From Diatrype stigma (lineage: Eukaryota; Ascomycota; Sordariomycetes; Xylariales; Diatrypaceae): a stretch of 64,000 nucleotides of DNA. The position numbers and the translations under genes are program-made. Location: the NCBI GenBank assembly GCA_022225965.2, contig JAKJXP020000035.1:129024-193023 (forward strand), written 5' to 3'. Position 1 is the first letter of the stretch, and every line of letters begins with the position of its first letter. This document shows, in pieces, positions 33,930-45,909 of the stretch. The notes beneath the pieces are model-generated. The model did no database searches. It was not told the DNA's origin and saw only the letters and a list, made by a program, of their open reading frames with translations.

Positions 33930-34240
33930 CTTAAAAATAAACGTTTTTTTTTTACGGATTTATATTTTCCGGATCTTTAATTAAATGTGCCATTAAAATT
34001 ATTTTATATATTTTCTAATATTTCGGAAAACCGAATTCGTAAATAAGATTTTTAACTTTTTTTATTACTATTAAAAAACCAATTCGTTATTTCGACCATT
34101 TTTTAAGCGGATTTCTTAACAGCTTATATTTTCCATATAACTTCAGATATATTTCGTTTTCGACGTTAAATTTCAACGGAATATGGTTTTTGTTATATCG
34201 AAGTTTATTATTAACTACTGCAAAATCCATGGCGATTTAT
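33930..34240 (-). pseudogene. Retrotransposon integrase C-terminal remnant
   Basis: The minus strand carries MDFAVVNNKLRYNKNH near 34.2 kb, IYLKLYGKYKL, and then AHLIKDPEN near 34.0 kb, which parallels the fungal gypsy integrase pattern YDKNHKP, YLKLHKGY and the closing AHLEP. In-frame stops interrupt it. Confidence 0.75.
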
Positions 34241-36485
34241 ACGTTTCGTTAATACAGCTATTTAACGGTTTCGAAATTAACAGAATTTTGTAATATCTTA
34301 AAAATAAATACTAAAAATAATGATTTAAAACCGAGCGTTATTTCGTTTGGCGATTTTCCGAATACTTTCGATTTCGAATTATTTGTATTATGTTATAATA
34401 TTAATATAATAACGACTTACGGTTTTTCGGATATCGTTATATAATATCGAATTGCGATTTCGATATTTTGGTTTCGTTTTTTTGTTTGGCCGTTTCCTTA
34501 TAAATGAAACGTTATAATAAAATTTAACATTATTCCCATTTATATAAAAATCGTTTATTAAAACTTAAACGTAAACTTTAAATTTCGGTTAAATATAGCT
34601 CGTTTTGGCAATTCCCAATCGTATAATTACAATATTCTTAACGTAATTATAGCCCATTTCTTTGTTATATATATTAAATGCCCTAAAATCAATATTATTT
34701 TTTTTAAAAATTTATAAACCATTATTATTAACGCGTTATATATTTCGTATCTTGGCATTTTTTAAAAAGTATTTACGGCTAACATTTTGGATAATCCAAT
34801 AATGAAATTTTATAAAATGCAATAATATGGTATTAAATTTAAAACAATAGGTTTTAATAAGCCGGGAAACATATTTCGATTCGTTTTGTTTTTAACATAT
34901 TCGGAATAAAACCGATAATAATTCTTAATTTTTCGTATGAAATTTCGGATATAAAGCCTTTTTAAATCTTATATCATACGGGCCGTATTAAAATAATGCT
35001 TTTAGTCGTATATCATTTATAAAATGTTTTCGTAACAGTTATTTAATATTATTAATCGCTTAATTCCTTTCGAAAATACGTTATAAAATAAATCGTCTTT
35101 TATCGTAAAACGCATTTCTTTTATATCGAACGATTTTAAGTTTCGTAATTATTCGAACCTCGAATTTAATTCGTTTTATTCTTTTTTTAAAGCTTTAAGC
35201 AATCGTTTTTCGATTTTCGTTATTTTTTTGTTTCTATAATCCTTTAGGTATTAAAAAATTTTGATTATTTTATTATTCTCTTTATATCCGTTTAATAGCT
35301 TTGTTTTAAAATCGGAAAATATGGCGAATTTTATATATATATAGCTAAAGTCGTTAATAATATCGTTAAGCGTATTTTTCTTTTTTTCAGCTGCTTCCTT
35401 TTCGTCCGCAAAATTGTTTTTAATCGGCAACTTAAATAACGCATTTAAAACGAAATTCGTTTTTCTTAATATATGTTTAACGTTTAGTTTAAATTGCTTT
35501 AAATATATTAAAGCTATAATTAAGCGAGGATTATTTTTTACTGCGTCAATAAAATTTAAATTTCGTTACGTAACTATTTCTTTAATAGCCTTATGGTTTA
35601 TTAATATAATTATATCTTTTATATATAATTGGATTTATGGACGTAATTAACGACATATCCATACGAAACCCGTTATTTTAAATTTTATGGCTTTATATTT
35701 ACGTTTCGTTTTTATAAGCATTTTGTTAAAATATAATATAATTTCGATATTATTAAAGGAAATAAGGCCATTTATTTATAATATACGTAAATAAAAAACC
35801 ATAATACCGAAATTTCGTTATTTAAATGCATCGAACTTAATAAATATCTTTCGTTTAGGATTCCAATAAATAAAATAAATTCCTCGTTCGAAAGCGTTTT
35901 GTAATAACTGGAAATTTTCTTTTTCGGCTTTAATAGGTTCGAACTTTTTATTCGAAATCCAAATTTTTTTTTAAATCATTATGGACTTAAGTAATTCGCT
36001 TAATTTTCGTCTTTCGGCCAGCATATTTGTTTTACGTTTTTATAACGGCTTTGCTTTTTATTAATACCAAAGTATATATTTTCTTAGCCATATAATCATT
36101 CCGATATATATTTCCAAGTCTTTCAGTATTTTTGGAAATTCGATTTTTATAATGGCTTTTAGTTTTTTTCCGTTAATGGCTACGCCAAATCCATTAATTT
36201 TAAGTACGAATAACCGTATAAAGTCGTATTTATTAAAAGACTTTTTTGGGTTTAAGAAAAAACCGATATTTTCGAATAGCGTAAATATAATATCGAAATA
36301 TGCCAGGTATTTGTTTTTCGAATTACTTGCAATTGTAATATTATTAATATATGTTTTATAAAATTCTTTATAATTATAAAGCCTTTAGTTTATAAATCGC
36401 TATACAAACGATAAGCTATTTCGGAAACCCATTAATACGACGTTTAATATTTCGAATTCCTTTAATAAAATAATAACCATTTTAT

Positions 36486-36725
36486 TTCGATATTTTAAAT
36501 ATACTAGCAATTAATAGAAAAATATTAACGCATCGAAAACAATAATATACGTTTTCCCGAAAACAAAAGATAAAATGTTTTCTTAATAAGGCATAAGGTA
36601 TACGTTTGGAACGACGATATCGTTTAAGGCTTTAAGGTTTACGACGACTCTTCCTTTTTTCGTTCCGTTTATCATTTTCCATACCATAAAAACGGAATAA
36701 CCGAAAGGTATAAATTCTTTTATTC
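36486..36725 (-). pseudogene. Reverse transcriptase remnant
   Basis: The minus strand reads FIPFGYSVFMVWKMINGTKK, then GRVVVNLKALNDIVVPNVYLMP and, after a stop, GKTYIIVFDALIFFY. This matches the first RT blocks of Ty3/gypsy elements (GRVVVDLRALN, then DNYPLP, then the strand with the first catalytic Asp, here retained as FDA). Stops break the frame. Confidence 0.85.
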
Positions 36726-39700
36726 AGTTTAGACGCTTAATGTTGTACATGTTATTAAATAATTTATCGAGAAACTTTTTGTTTTTTTTGCTTAATCGAT
36801 ATAAGCGTATTCGGATGCCTTATTTTTGTTATCCTTTTATTAAGTCCATACGTATTATTTTTTTTTTGGCATGGATATAATATCTTTGTTTTTTTAAACG
36901 TCGAATTTCTTAAGTACCGCTTAAATCTTAGTTGCTAAAGCCTTATTTGCCGCCGATATAATAACGCCATTCTTTATATGGATTTTAGGATCGTTATTTA
37001 GTTTTATTAAATTGGTAATATATTCGTAATAATAAGATTTCGCATATTTTTTTAGCGGTTTTTTTATACCGTTTATAGCTTTTTATATGTTTTGCAATAT
37101 GGCTTTTTTTAAAATAAAGGCGTATATTAATTCGTTTATTATTTCGATTTCTTTAAATATAAATAATTTAAGAATTTCGTTTAAGCATTTTATTGCTATA
37201 AATATTGCCGTTTAGGCTGTTATTATTTTCGTTTAGCTAGTATTCGTATAATAAGCGTTTTTTGCATCCGTAATTTGGCCTAAATGCATATTCCGGCGTA
37301 TAATAACCGGTTCGTTTATATAATTAAAAACAAAAATAAGCTTTGGAATATTTGCATTAGCAATTGCGTTTATGGCATTCGGAAATATAGCCGTAAAAAT
37401 ATAGGCTTTTTTATTTCCGTATTTATTAGTATTACTTAATTCTATAAATTTAATAAAAACTATAGCCATTATATACGGTAATATAATTATATTAATTTTA
37501 ATAACGATTCGTCTTTTAATGAAAGGCGTTTTTCGAATAACTTCGAAATTAAAATTAAAGCCTTTATAAAACGCCAATTTAAGACGTTTCTTTATATAAT
37601 TTATAATAATTCCATAGCTATTAAGCTACGAATTTCCGAATAATAGCTTGAATTCGAAACTTTTATGAATTTACGTTTCGATTGGAAGTTATAAAACAAT
37701 TTAAATATTTCTTAGCCTAATAGGAATATTCATTATTTATTTTATTTTTTCGGTTAGCGTAATAAATTCTTTAATGCTTATTATTATAATAGGATCGGCG
37801 TAAATTTTTATGGCTATAAGAAAATGCTTATATAATTAGTTCTTGTTTATTATTTCGTTTAATAAACCGGTATCCGCATATTCGGATATTAAATATCCGG
37901 ATACGTTAATAACGAATTTTAAGTATATATATCGAAAACGTATTATATCGGCTTTAGGTATTTTGGATTTTGTAATTATTGTATGTAATAAAAATGCTTT
38001 TTTTTCGTTTAATGAATTTATTAAACGGAAATTAACAACGTTTCCGTTTATGTTATTATGGAATGTTTAAAAATGTTCGTTTTCGATTTTCTTAATAATG
38101 AATAACGAAGGTTTTAACGGCGTAAGTAATAAGGATTTATTTTTAAGGGTTAACTTAAGAACTGGCTTAATAGTACGGCATTTATTCGACATAACGTGTT
38201 TTATGCATTCGTTACGAAACCAAAACATTTTTCTGCATTTCCTATAAATCCGTCGTTCTTATATTTATTCGATTAATATTTCATTTTAATTACCATTATT
38301 ATTAAAAAAAGCAATATAAATAAAAGCGTTATTATTATTTACGAATTGTTCATTATCGCTATAATTTTTTAATATAAAATAATTATTAATAATAAGTTGT
38401 TTTTCGGTAAATTTTTTAAAAGGGTTATTAATAGTTATATAATATTCGTTATCGAAATAAAACGTTTATGTATTAACATTTTGACCTGCTTTTATTTATT
38501 TATTCCATCGACGGTTATTTCCGAATTTAATATTACATTTATGTCTTTGGGCGTTTTTATTGCGGAATTTTTCATGCAAATTGCCTTTGTAATTGCCGCG
38601 GTATAAACGAAATCCTTTTCGTAAATTTAAGTTTTTGCCTTTATTGTTACCGTTATAATTGCTATAAAAGTTATTTTTTAATAACTTTATTGCAATACCG
38701 TTTTAATTAGCTTGGTTTTCGAAATACGAAAATGGGGCTATTAGCAAAAGACGATTTGGCATTTCGATTTATTTATTAGCTTCGAATAGTCTTTAATTAA
38801 TAGATCTGTATTGTTCTTTTTCGAAATTAAGGGCGGAAATGAACGCTTATGGCTATATTAATACTGCCTATTTATAAAAAATGAACTTATTTTCCAAATA
38901 TTAAAGCCAGTTATTAAGACGGAAATTAAATTCGGGAATAATAAATATTTGCCGCAATTATAAATAAATTGCGTTATAAACATAAGTTATTAACTATATA
39001 AACGTTTTTATGCCTGCCGCTTTATAATATCTTATGTATTTTATTGCTTATATACGAATGGACATATTAATATGAACATAATTAAGACTATATTGGTTTT
39101 TTAATAAGAATAACAATGCATTAATTTCTTTAATTTTAAACCGTTAAATAACTTTATTTAATAAAGCGTTTAGGTTTCCGAATAGAATTGTCTTTATATT
39201 TTAATTAATTTTTATTGCCTATTAAGTTTGGGCGTTTTTACGGAGCAATTAAGGAAAATCTTTAATAATAATCTCGGCTTTATTCGGGTTTTAGGCATAT
39301 TTACGAACTGCAGCTATAAAAAGCTACATATTACGCCAGTAAATATTTATACCGACTTGGGCAAAGTTATCCGTTTCAAAAGAAGATTCGAGGTTAGGGT
39401 TTAAAAAACCGATATTTTGGAACTTCCATTTACGAATAAAAAAATCCTTAAACTAATTGTTTCCAAAAAACTAAAAAGCTGTCTTAGCAATATCGATAAA
39501 CTCTTTAAGGCCTAAATTCTTTAATTTATCAAGCAAAACGACAGCTTTACTTAAACCTTAAGCGGGAGCGTTGGTTCCCGTAAAGGGACTTTCCGGATTC
39601 GAAGATCCATTAAAAAAGAATGCTTTCGCATTTAAACCTAACGATTTAGTTCCGGTATTAAATATGTCTTCGTTATTAGGGTTAAATAAATGTATATTTG

Positions 39701-40846
39701 AAAATGAAAATACTAAAGGAATATAATAAGCTTCTTATTTTTAAAGGGCTTTTTATCGCTATAAGGCTAATATTATTTATTAATTTCTATTTTGGAAATG
39801 TTTTAATTATAAACGTTCGAATTTATTTATAATGTTTTCGGCTAAATTATTCTAATATATTGGTATAAAAGTGTTCCTAAAAGGAATTTCTAAAGATGTA
39901 TCTTATAAACCGAAAAATAACCTTTTCTTTAATATCTTTAGGGTTTATTTCGGGCTATCGTTAATTTATTTTTTTCATTCTTAATTACCGTTACCGTTAT
40001 TTTTATTCGAAGGAATATCTTATATAGGAACAAGGTCTGGGAACTTTTTAATAACGTATTTCTCGATTTTTAAATAAGCCTATCTAAATCTCCAATGATC
40101 GACAATCCACTTAGCCGAATATTGAATAAATGGAGCAGAAAAGTTTTTAATAATTCGCTTAAATTCTGATAAAAAAAAGTAATTATATTTCAAAAATAGC
40201 TCATAAATTTTAAAAACAATGTTTTTTAATAATGGATTATACTTAAAGTAATTTGGATAATTAATAATAAAATTTAATACAATTATAAAGGTATTTTTTA
40301 TTATAAACATAAAGATGCAATAGGGTTTTAAATATCGAAGTCGTAATATAAAACGACGACCTTAAAAGAATAAACAATTAATAAATGGTCGAATTACCGT
40401 AAAATAAAGATCTTTTTAATCGTTTTAATAAGAAAAAAACGGATTTAATGGTTCCAAAAATGAAACCGGTTAGTATGGGGCCATTTTCGATAACCTATGT
40501 TGTCTTATAAATACCGACGCTTAAAATAAGCAATCGAGTCTCGAAAAAAGATAAACAAAATAAGTATTAAAATAAACGTCCTTGTTTTTCGAAAATGAAA
40601 ATAAAGACAAATTAATAAAAAGGAATTATCGCGTTAATTAATTAATAATAAAAGAATAAATAAAATTAAAACTTAAAGGGCCTAATTGGTCGGTTTTAAA
40701 ACCGATGCACGCTATTATAACGATTAAGCTTAAAAAAACCAATAAAGTTTATAACTTAATAATATAAAGACATAATATTATTTATATAAATCAAAAGACC
40801 GGTATGATATATAATTATGGTAATATACGAGGAAATGCTATTAAGT

Positions 40847-41015
40847 TATAAGAATAAACTTTAAGTAAAAGACAATAATAATTCTTTTAAAAAAAGATTA
40901 GCTATAGCTAAGCTGGTAAGATCTATTAATATAATGAAAAACAGGACCCACTATTTTCTAGCTAAAGGAAGGAGCTTCCAAGCAGGAAAGCTTCCTGTAA
41001 TAACTTCCTATAACA
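40847..41015. repeat. LTR of gypsy element (5' LTR relative to coding)
   Basis: 169 bp, TATAAGAAT to TATAACA, same length as the left LTR. It begins TA rather than TG, a G-to-A change. In parts this copy keeps GC bases that the other lost, so RIP struck the two copies differently. Confidence 0.88.
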
Positions 41016-41020
41016 TCCGG
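41016..41020. repeat. Target site duplication of gypsy element, right copy
   Basis: TCCGG, identical to 31155-31159. Confidence 0.85.
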
Positions 41021-41047
41021 TGTTAATAGCTAAAGTGCCCGGTGCTA

Positions 41048-41870
41048 TGGGGCGGTGTCTTAACCTTAGGTTTTGACGCACCTAGATTTAATAAAAACCA
41101 TTCCTAATACAACTACAATTGCTACCCCCATATTGCTTCAACATTTAATAACGAGAGTGCTACTTCGAATTTTAAGACCTTCCGGATTGCTCCATGTGGA
41201 CGATTCTTATGGATACATTAATATCCCGATAATTCTGTTATTTCTTTCGAACCAATACGTTAATTTTCGGTCGCGGATTAATTAAACGTCGTTTTACTTA
41301 TTTATTTACCTATTTATTTATTAAGCAAATTGCCTATATAACTATTGTCATTCCCAATTGTCGAGACTACATTTAAAATTTTCTATCGTTTTTCGGAGAA
41401 TTCTCTAAGTATTTAGCGATTAACGTTTTCGGGCCCGATGGGTAAATACGAGCCAATATCGAAGGCTTTTAATGTCGTAAGCCTCCATTTAATGCCGTGT
41501 AGCAGCTATTAAAGGTGTACGTATACGTCGTGTGTGCCGTTAATGCCCGGTATCGTCACTACAGGTCTGGCCGGGTTATGAAATGGGCCGGTTGAGCTTC
41601 GTGCGGTTGTCGTTTTTTCGGCCGTTGTGCCAGATTCAGAGATCGATGAATGAATGAGGAATTAACGGGAATTGATGGATTCGAGAGATGAATCGATGGA
41701 ATTAAGGAAAAACGGGAATAACTTCATTGTTTAAGCCGCCGCGGTAGCCGGGCTTTGGGCGATTTGGCCGTGTATGGGGCGGTGTCCTAACCTTAGGTTT
41801 TGACGCACCTAGATTTAACAAAAACCATCCCTAATACAACTATAATTGCTACCTCCATATTGCTCCAACA
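41048..41870. mobile_element. TRIM-like miniature terminal-repeat retroelement
   Basis: 823 bp bounded by two 96-bp direct repeats, 41048-41143 and 41775-41870, that start TGGGGCGGTG and end CAACA, so termini are TG and CA. They differ at six sites, all transitions. Flanking six-base repeats GTGCTA (41042-41047) and GTGCCA (41871-41876) look like a target duplication in which one C became T in CpA context. The 630-bp interior has no coding frame. Size and layout fit a TRIM; read on the other strand the repeat starts TGTTGGAG, a common LTR start. No clear primer-binding site is visible. Confidence 0.7.
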
Positions 41871-42646
41871 GTGCCAATAGTCGTTTCGGTGCAGTGTGAA
41901 ATGTAAAGGTTGTGTTTATACCTCCTCGACCTTCCCTATTTGGGAAGGGAATTATGGAGAAAAACTAGGAACGCTAGCTAGTACTAGCGTTCCCTGTTCC
42001 CACCTAATCCCCACCCAAATCCCCCTTATACTTACCTGTTGCTGTCGCAACAGCCTTCTCCCTCCTCCACCCACCTACCCAACCCTAATACCCACCCACA
42101 CAATACCGTATTCGAATTCGAAGGAAGAACGCGTCGAGTACTGCTTATCGATACATAATTAGTTTCCAAGTCAAAATTTTCAAGGTCCGGAAGAATTTTC
42201 TTACCTAAGTTATATGGAGAGGCATTCGTCCGGAATGAAGGCGTTAGAACAGAAGTGATAAGAGGGAACGTAGGTAGGTCGTCGAAAGAAAGAAAGGTCG
42301 TCGAAAGGAAGGTCAAAAGGAAGGAAATCCTGTTAATATACCTAAGTTAGCATTAGGTTAATATTAAAAAAACAACCAAATAAAATCTAGTAAAGCAATT
42401 TGTATTGTAATTAAATAAAAATAGCCTTAAAAGGCATTAGCCGTTAAAGAAGTATATATAAGTGCGATAAAACTAACGGAAAATTAATAATAAGAAATTA
42501 ATAGCAATAAAACGTTAAAACAATTAACTTACTTAGTACATTATAATTATATGAAAATAAAAAGACTATTAATCCTAGGAATTATCGTTAGCCAAAACGC
42601 TTAAAATTAAAGGCATTGCAATTATAAGCGCATAATAATTGCAGCG

Positions 42647-42870
42647 GCACCGTAATTAAAGGCGTACCGCAATTAAAGGCGCACCGCAATTAAAGGCGCA
42701 CCGTAATTAAAGGCGCATCGCAATTAAAGGCGCACCGCAATTAAAGGCGCACCGCAATTAAAGGCGCACCGTAATTAAAGGCGTACCGCAATTAAAGGCG
42801 CATTACAATTAAAGGCGCACCGTAATTAAAGGCGCACCGCAATTAAAGGCGTTACAATTGCAGGCGTTGC
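42647..42870. repeat. 17-bp minisatellite
   Basis: About twelve head-to-tail units near GCACCGCAATTAAAGGC, differing mostly by transitions (CCG/TCG, GCA/GTA). There are no spacers between units, so it is not a CRISPR array. Its last units are degenerate (GTTACAATTGCAGGC). Confidence 0.92.
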
Positions 42871-43076
42871 AATTAAAGGAATCGGAAATTACAAAAGAGA
42901 TGGAATCGAACCTTGTATGGAGTGGTTTGTTTGAAGTTATAAAAGAAAGGAAATTCTAAGCTGGAAAAAACCCTTCAAACAATCAACAAATACAGCTTCA
43001 GAAACGCGTCAATATAACAACAACAAAACAACAGCAGCAGTACTGCAAATAAACAACCAGAACGGGATAAGTACGG

Positions 43077-43155
43077 CTTCAGTGGGTGAAGTTAGCCCTT
43101 CAGTGGGTGGAGTTAGCCCTTCAGTGGGTGGAGTTAGCTCTTCAGTAGGTGGGGA
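43077..43155. repeat. 24-bp tandem repeat
   Basis: Three to four copies of a unit around TTCAGTGGGTGGAGTTAGCC, near the right end of the inverted-repeat segment. Confidence 0.8.
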
Positions 43156-43564
43156 AGATCTACGGTCCGGAATAGGTTTAGCATCGAGGAGGTATAAACA
43201 CCACTGAATGTGAACTACCTACGACCTAGTCTGCTAGGTAGTTACATACAGGCAGCTTAGCAGGCTTGGCAATGAAGACCATCCGGGGTCGAAGGACGTG
43301 GTACGAAGTATAAGGTCCTCTTAGCCCTCCCTGCCCTCATAGGTAATAGCCCCCAACCGTAACAACATTTCACCTCACAACGTAGGTAGGTAGGTTGTAC
43401 CTGTCCTCCCAATTGCGCCATATCGCAATAAAACCCACCCATTTACGCCCTCGGTCGCTTCAGCCGAAATCAAAGAAGAAGAAGAATAGAATAAAATAAA
43501 AATGCATATAGGGTATCCGTTCGTATGCCGCGTAAGTAGGAAAGGCTAAGTTAAGGGATCATGC

Positions 43565-44455
43565 TCAAGCACCGCAAGGATCAGGACCGTATTCGACATA
43601 GACCATTGACCACATCCAGCTCGCCATGGAACCTGCATCCTGAGCCCTCTTCTCAGCCTGTATCGACTCGATTTTTCCGTAGGCTATCTTTGCCTGGTTG
43701 CGGTAGCTGCCGAATCGCCATTCCTGGCACGTTCTCTGGTCATACAACTGGTGGTCGTTGCACCATAAGGTCTTGACCTCCTCCAAGTTGAAATCGAAAT
43801 GCGCCTGGAAGAAATTGGTGAGGAATGTCGTGTTCACGATCAAGCTAGGCCCGCTTATCAGTAGGACCCGCGACTCGTCGCTAGGCATTTTCGGCTTCTT
43901 CAGGATCTTGTTCATGGCGACGTGCGGAGTGTATCCCATGATCTTGAATGCACCCCCGGCGCTCTGGGCTAGCAAGTTGTCCACCCCGTGCCTCTGGAAG
44001 AAGACAAGCTTGCAGGCAGCTGTAGTGAGACCTCTCTCCGGTATGGGAGGGTTGATCACCGTCTCGTGCACTTTGCCGCAGCCTCTTACGCTGCCCAGCA
44101 ACATCTTATAGTCGCAATGCGGTGGCAGCTTCGTGATCCACAGCGAAGTGCTTTCCTCGACTCGTATGCAGTCTGAGTGGTTCTCTAGGAGGTCTTCACG
44201 CCCGCGGTAGTTGCTTTGTGGGTTCAGAGGCCTTGACTCCTCGATGATGTAGTTGAGGCCACGCTGCTGTGGGTGGGTATAGCCGGGATACGCTTCATGT
44301 GAGTCTTTGGGTGGGCGACGTGAGGAACTCGATCCATTGAGCACAAAAGGAATAGTTTTAACGCGACAATATTGAGCTTGATTATCAGAGGTAGTACTAC
44401 CGCTAGACCCGTTACTGCTCGAGCTGTCCAGCCCGTTGGTTATAGTTGCGTCCAT
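43565..44455 (-). CDS. Uncharacterised fungal protein with RRM-like segment
   Basis: Single exon of 296 residues from the ATG at 44455. Residues 1-95 are Ser/Asn-rich and probably disordered. A segment starting near 103 (SLWITKLPPHCDYKMLLGSV) resembles the first strand and helix of an RNA-recognition motif, followed by GKVHETVINPP and a conserved-looking basic stretch KIMGYTPHVAMNKILKKPKM. The C-terminal part is Trp/Gln-rich. RNA binding is a guess from this weak similarity. The gene lies 350 bp from the inverted-repeat element, at the edge of the transposon nest, but its base composition is that of an ordinary gene and it is not RIP-damaged. Confidence 0.65.
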   Translation of the reverse strand: MDATITNGLDSSSSNGSSGSTTSDNQAQYCRVKTIPFVLNGSSSSRRPPKDSHEAYPGYTHPQQRGLNYIIEESRPLNPQSNYRGREDLLENHSDCIRVEESTSLWITKLPPHCDYKMLLGSVRGCGKVHETVINPPIPERGLTTAACKLVFFQRHGVDNLLAQSAGGAFKIMGYTPHVAMNKILKKPKMPSDESRVLLISGPSLIVNTTFLTNFFQAHFDFNLEEVKTLWCNDHQLYDQRTCQEWRFGSYRNQAKIAYGKIESIQAEKRAQDAGSMASWMWSMVYVEYGPDPCGA

Positions 44456-45909
44456 CTTGGGATCTTGATATATTCGGCCTAGCCAATGAAGTTAGGTGTT
44501 GAAAAATGATGGGGGTATCCTGTACGGTGTATTCCCTTGCGTCTGTATGTGTAATCGGTTTTCATCGATCCTGGGGTATTTCTAGATCTTCGTCTTGGTG
44601 TACCGAACGAGAGCCGGTGCGCTCCTCTGGCAAGACTCAGGGGGGCCGAAACATCTAGGCAGCCTGCTGTTTCGATCCGGCTTTGGGATGATAAAAAAAT
44701 AGCGAGGGATGGCACAAATGAGCAAAGGCAAGGCCTCGATATAAAATGGTATTTCATAAAAATGCTGTCGTACTATAAGCCTTTGGAATTATCATGCTTC
44801 CTAGTCATACGAACTCACTCATTACGAAACCTAGACATCTCCGAGCATCACTTACACACTCAAATCGTGTCCTAGTCATCTTGAGTAAGTTCAACAAGAA
44901 TACACACTATAATAGTAGTATAAGCGACTCGGTCAAGTATCTAACAAGCTAATACCGTATTGTTCTTCACAAAGGCACCATCTTTCACGATGTATTCAGC
45001 CCCAAGTGGTGGCTAAGCTCTACCACTTTGTATGGTGGTATCCTTTCCAATGGCCGTACAGCCCAAGCATCAGAACATGAATATTGAATTGAAATATATC
45101 ATATTCCTGGCAGGGAGGTTCAGTATATGCTGATCCAAACTCGTAACCACCTTTCTCCGTGCACTCTTCTCCCAAGCATGAACCCCAAATAGGAACCAGG
45201 ATCTAGGAGCAGTGTAAACATCTCGAACAAGGTCCTGGCTTAGATCGTACTCAACCAACTAAGTTTACCTACCGCAAGTGATTTCCAAAGGTTATTTATC
45301 AGCAATAAACTATATTTGACTTAAACAGTATTTTCGTTTACTCCAATAGCGTTTAGAGGACTTAATATTGTTATTTACCGATCAAAATGGCAAGTGCTAT
45401 CTCATTCAACACCATACCCCGGTTTCATGAAGCAGAACAAGATCAACCACTGATATACTATTCATGAGGAAGGTGCCTGTGTCTTTCTGACGCATTTGGA
45501 CATAGTGTCTAGGTAGTTGGAGTGATTTGCGGGAAGAATGCGGTCTTGAAGTCAAAGTTCAATACAAGGCGGACGGCATCGTCACCGCTTGCCGTACTTG
45601 GTAATTGACGGGTAGGTACCTAGTTACTATCTAGTTATGTAAGCAGGTTTTAGTGGGGTTTCTGGGCGTCGTTGTCCCACTCAACGAATTCTGCCTCTTT
45701 CCAAGAAGAAAAAAATACGGAAGTTGGATCCGTACAACAATCATCCGCAGTGCACATCCAGTGCAGCAATATGGAGCTCGTCGCGACTTGCTGCATTTAG
45801 TCGTGCATTAGGACCCCAGGCCTGTAATTGCAGAACTTTCCTAGCCAATTGGTACTTGCAGCTTATCCTGTCGCCATCTTTCGTTCCATCGTTAACGCGA
45901 CACTCAGCC
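44456..45909. other. Divergent intergenic region
   Basis: About 1.45 kb with no gene I can support. Frames on either strand are short and unremarkable. Confidence 0.5.

Larger units (their letters stand above)
31160..41015 (-). mobile_element. RIP-degraded Ty3/gypsy LTR retrotransposon with chromodomain
   Basis: 9,856 bp between two 169-bp LTRs, with a TCCGG duplication on each side. All remnants I can read are on the minus strand. From its 5' end: gag-like sequence near 39.3-39.7 kb, a protease-like ADTG near 37.9 kb, reverse transcriptase with GRVVVNLKALN near 36.6 kb, the GPY/F-type integrase end (AHLIKDPEN) near 34.0-34.2 kb, and a chromodomain near 33.72-33.90 kb. Every frame has many stops, several at positions where Trp or Gln is expected. 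CpA and TpG are rare while TpA is abundant and CpG persists, the signature of RIP. The element is inert. Order RT before integrase and the chromodomain place it in the Ty3/gypsy chromoviruses. Confidence 0.92.
30649..41887. mobile_element. Non-autonomous Mutator-like element, split by two later insertions
   Basis: Terminal inverted repeats of 56 bp (53 matches): left at 30653-30708; right in three pieces, 31139-31159, 41021-41047 and 41877-41884. Removing the gypsy element (31160-41015 plus its second TSD) and the TRIM-like element (41048-41870 plus its second TSD) joins the pieces exactly into one 549-bp element. It is flanked by 10-bp direct repeats GGTGCAGTGT at 30639-30648 and 41888-41897. 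Long inverted repeats with a 9-11 bp duplication suit the Mutator superfamily; that assignment is inference. Inner sequence has weaker inverted similarity and a TAGG repeat (31003-31060), and no coding frame. All three mismatches are transitions. Confidence 0.72.
41912..43201. mobile_element. Segment bounded by 18-bp perfect inverted repeats
   Basis: GTGTTTATACCTCCTCGA at 41912-41929 recurs as an exact inverted copy at 43184-43201. The 1.29 kb between them hold AT-rich sequence, a 17-bp minisatellite and a short 24-bp repeat, and no coding frame. It may be a non-autonomous DNA transposon, but no target duplication is evident and the inverted similarity fades quickly inside. Confidence 0.5.

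Noticed and set aside
32067..38606. Short open frames inside the AT-rich block
   Set aside because: Most are chance frames in RIP-mutated DNA. The minus-strand remnants listed as features explain the meaningful parts.
42647..42870. Possible CRISPR array
   Set aside because: Units are 17 bp, contiguous and without spacers, in a eukaryotic genome: a minisatellite.
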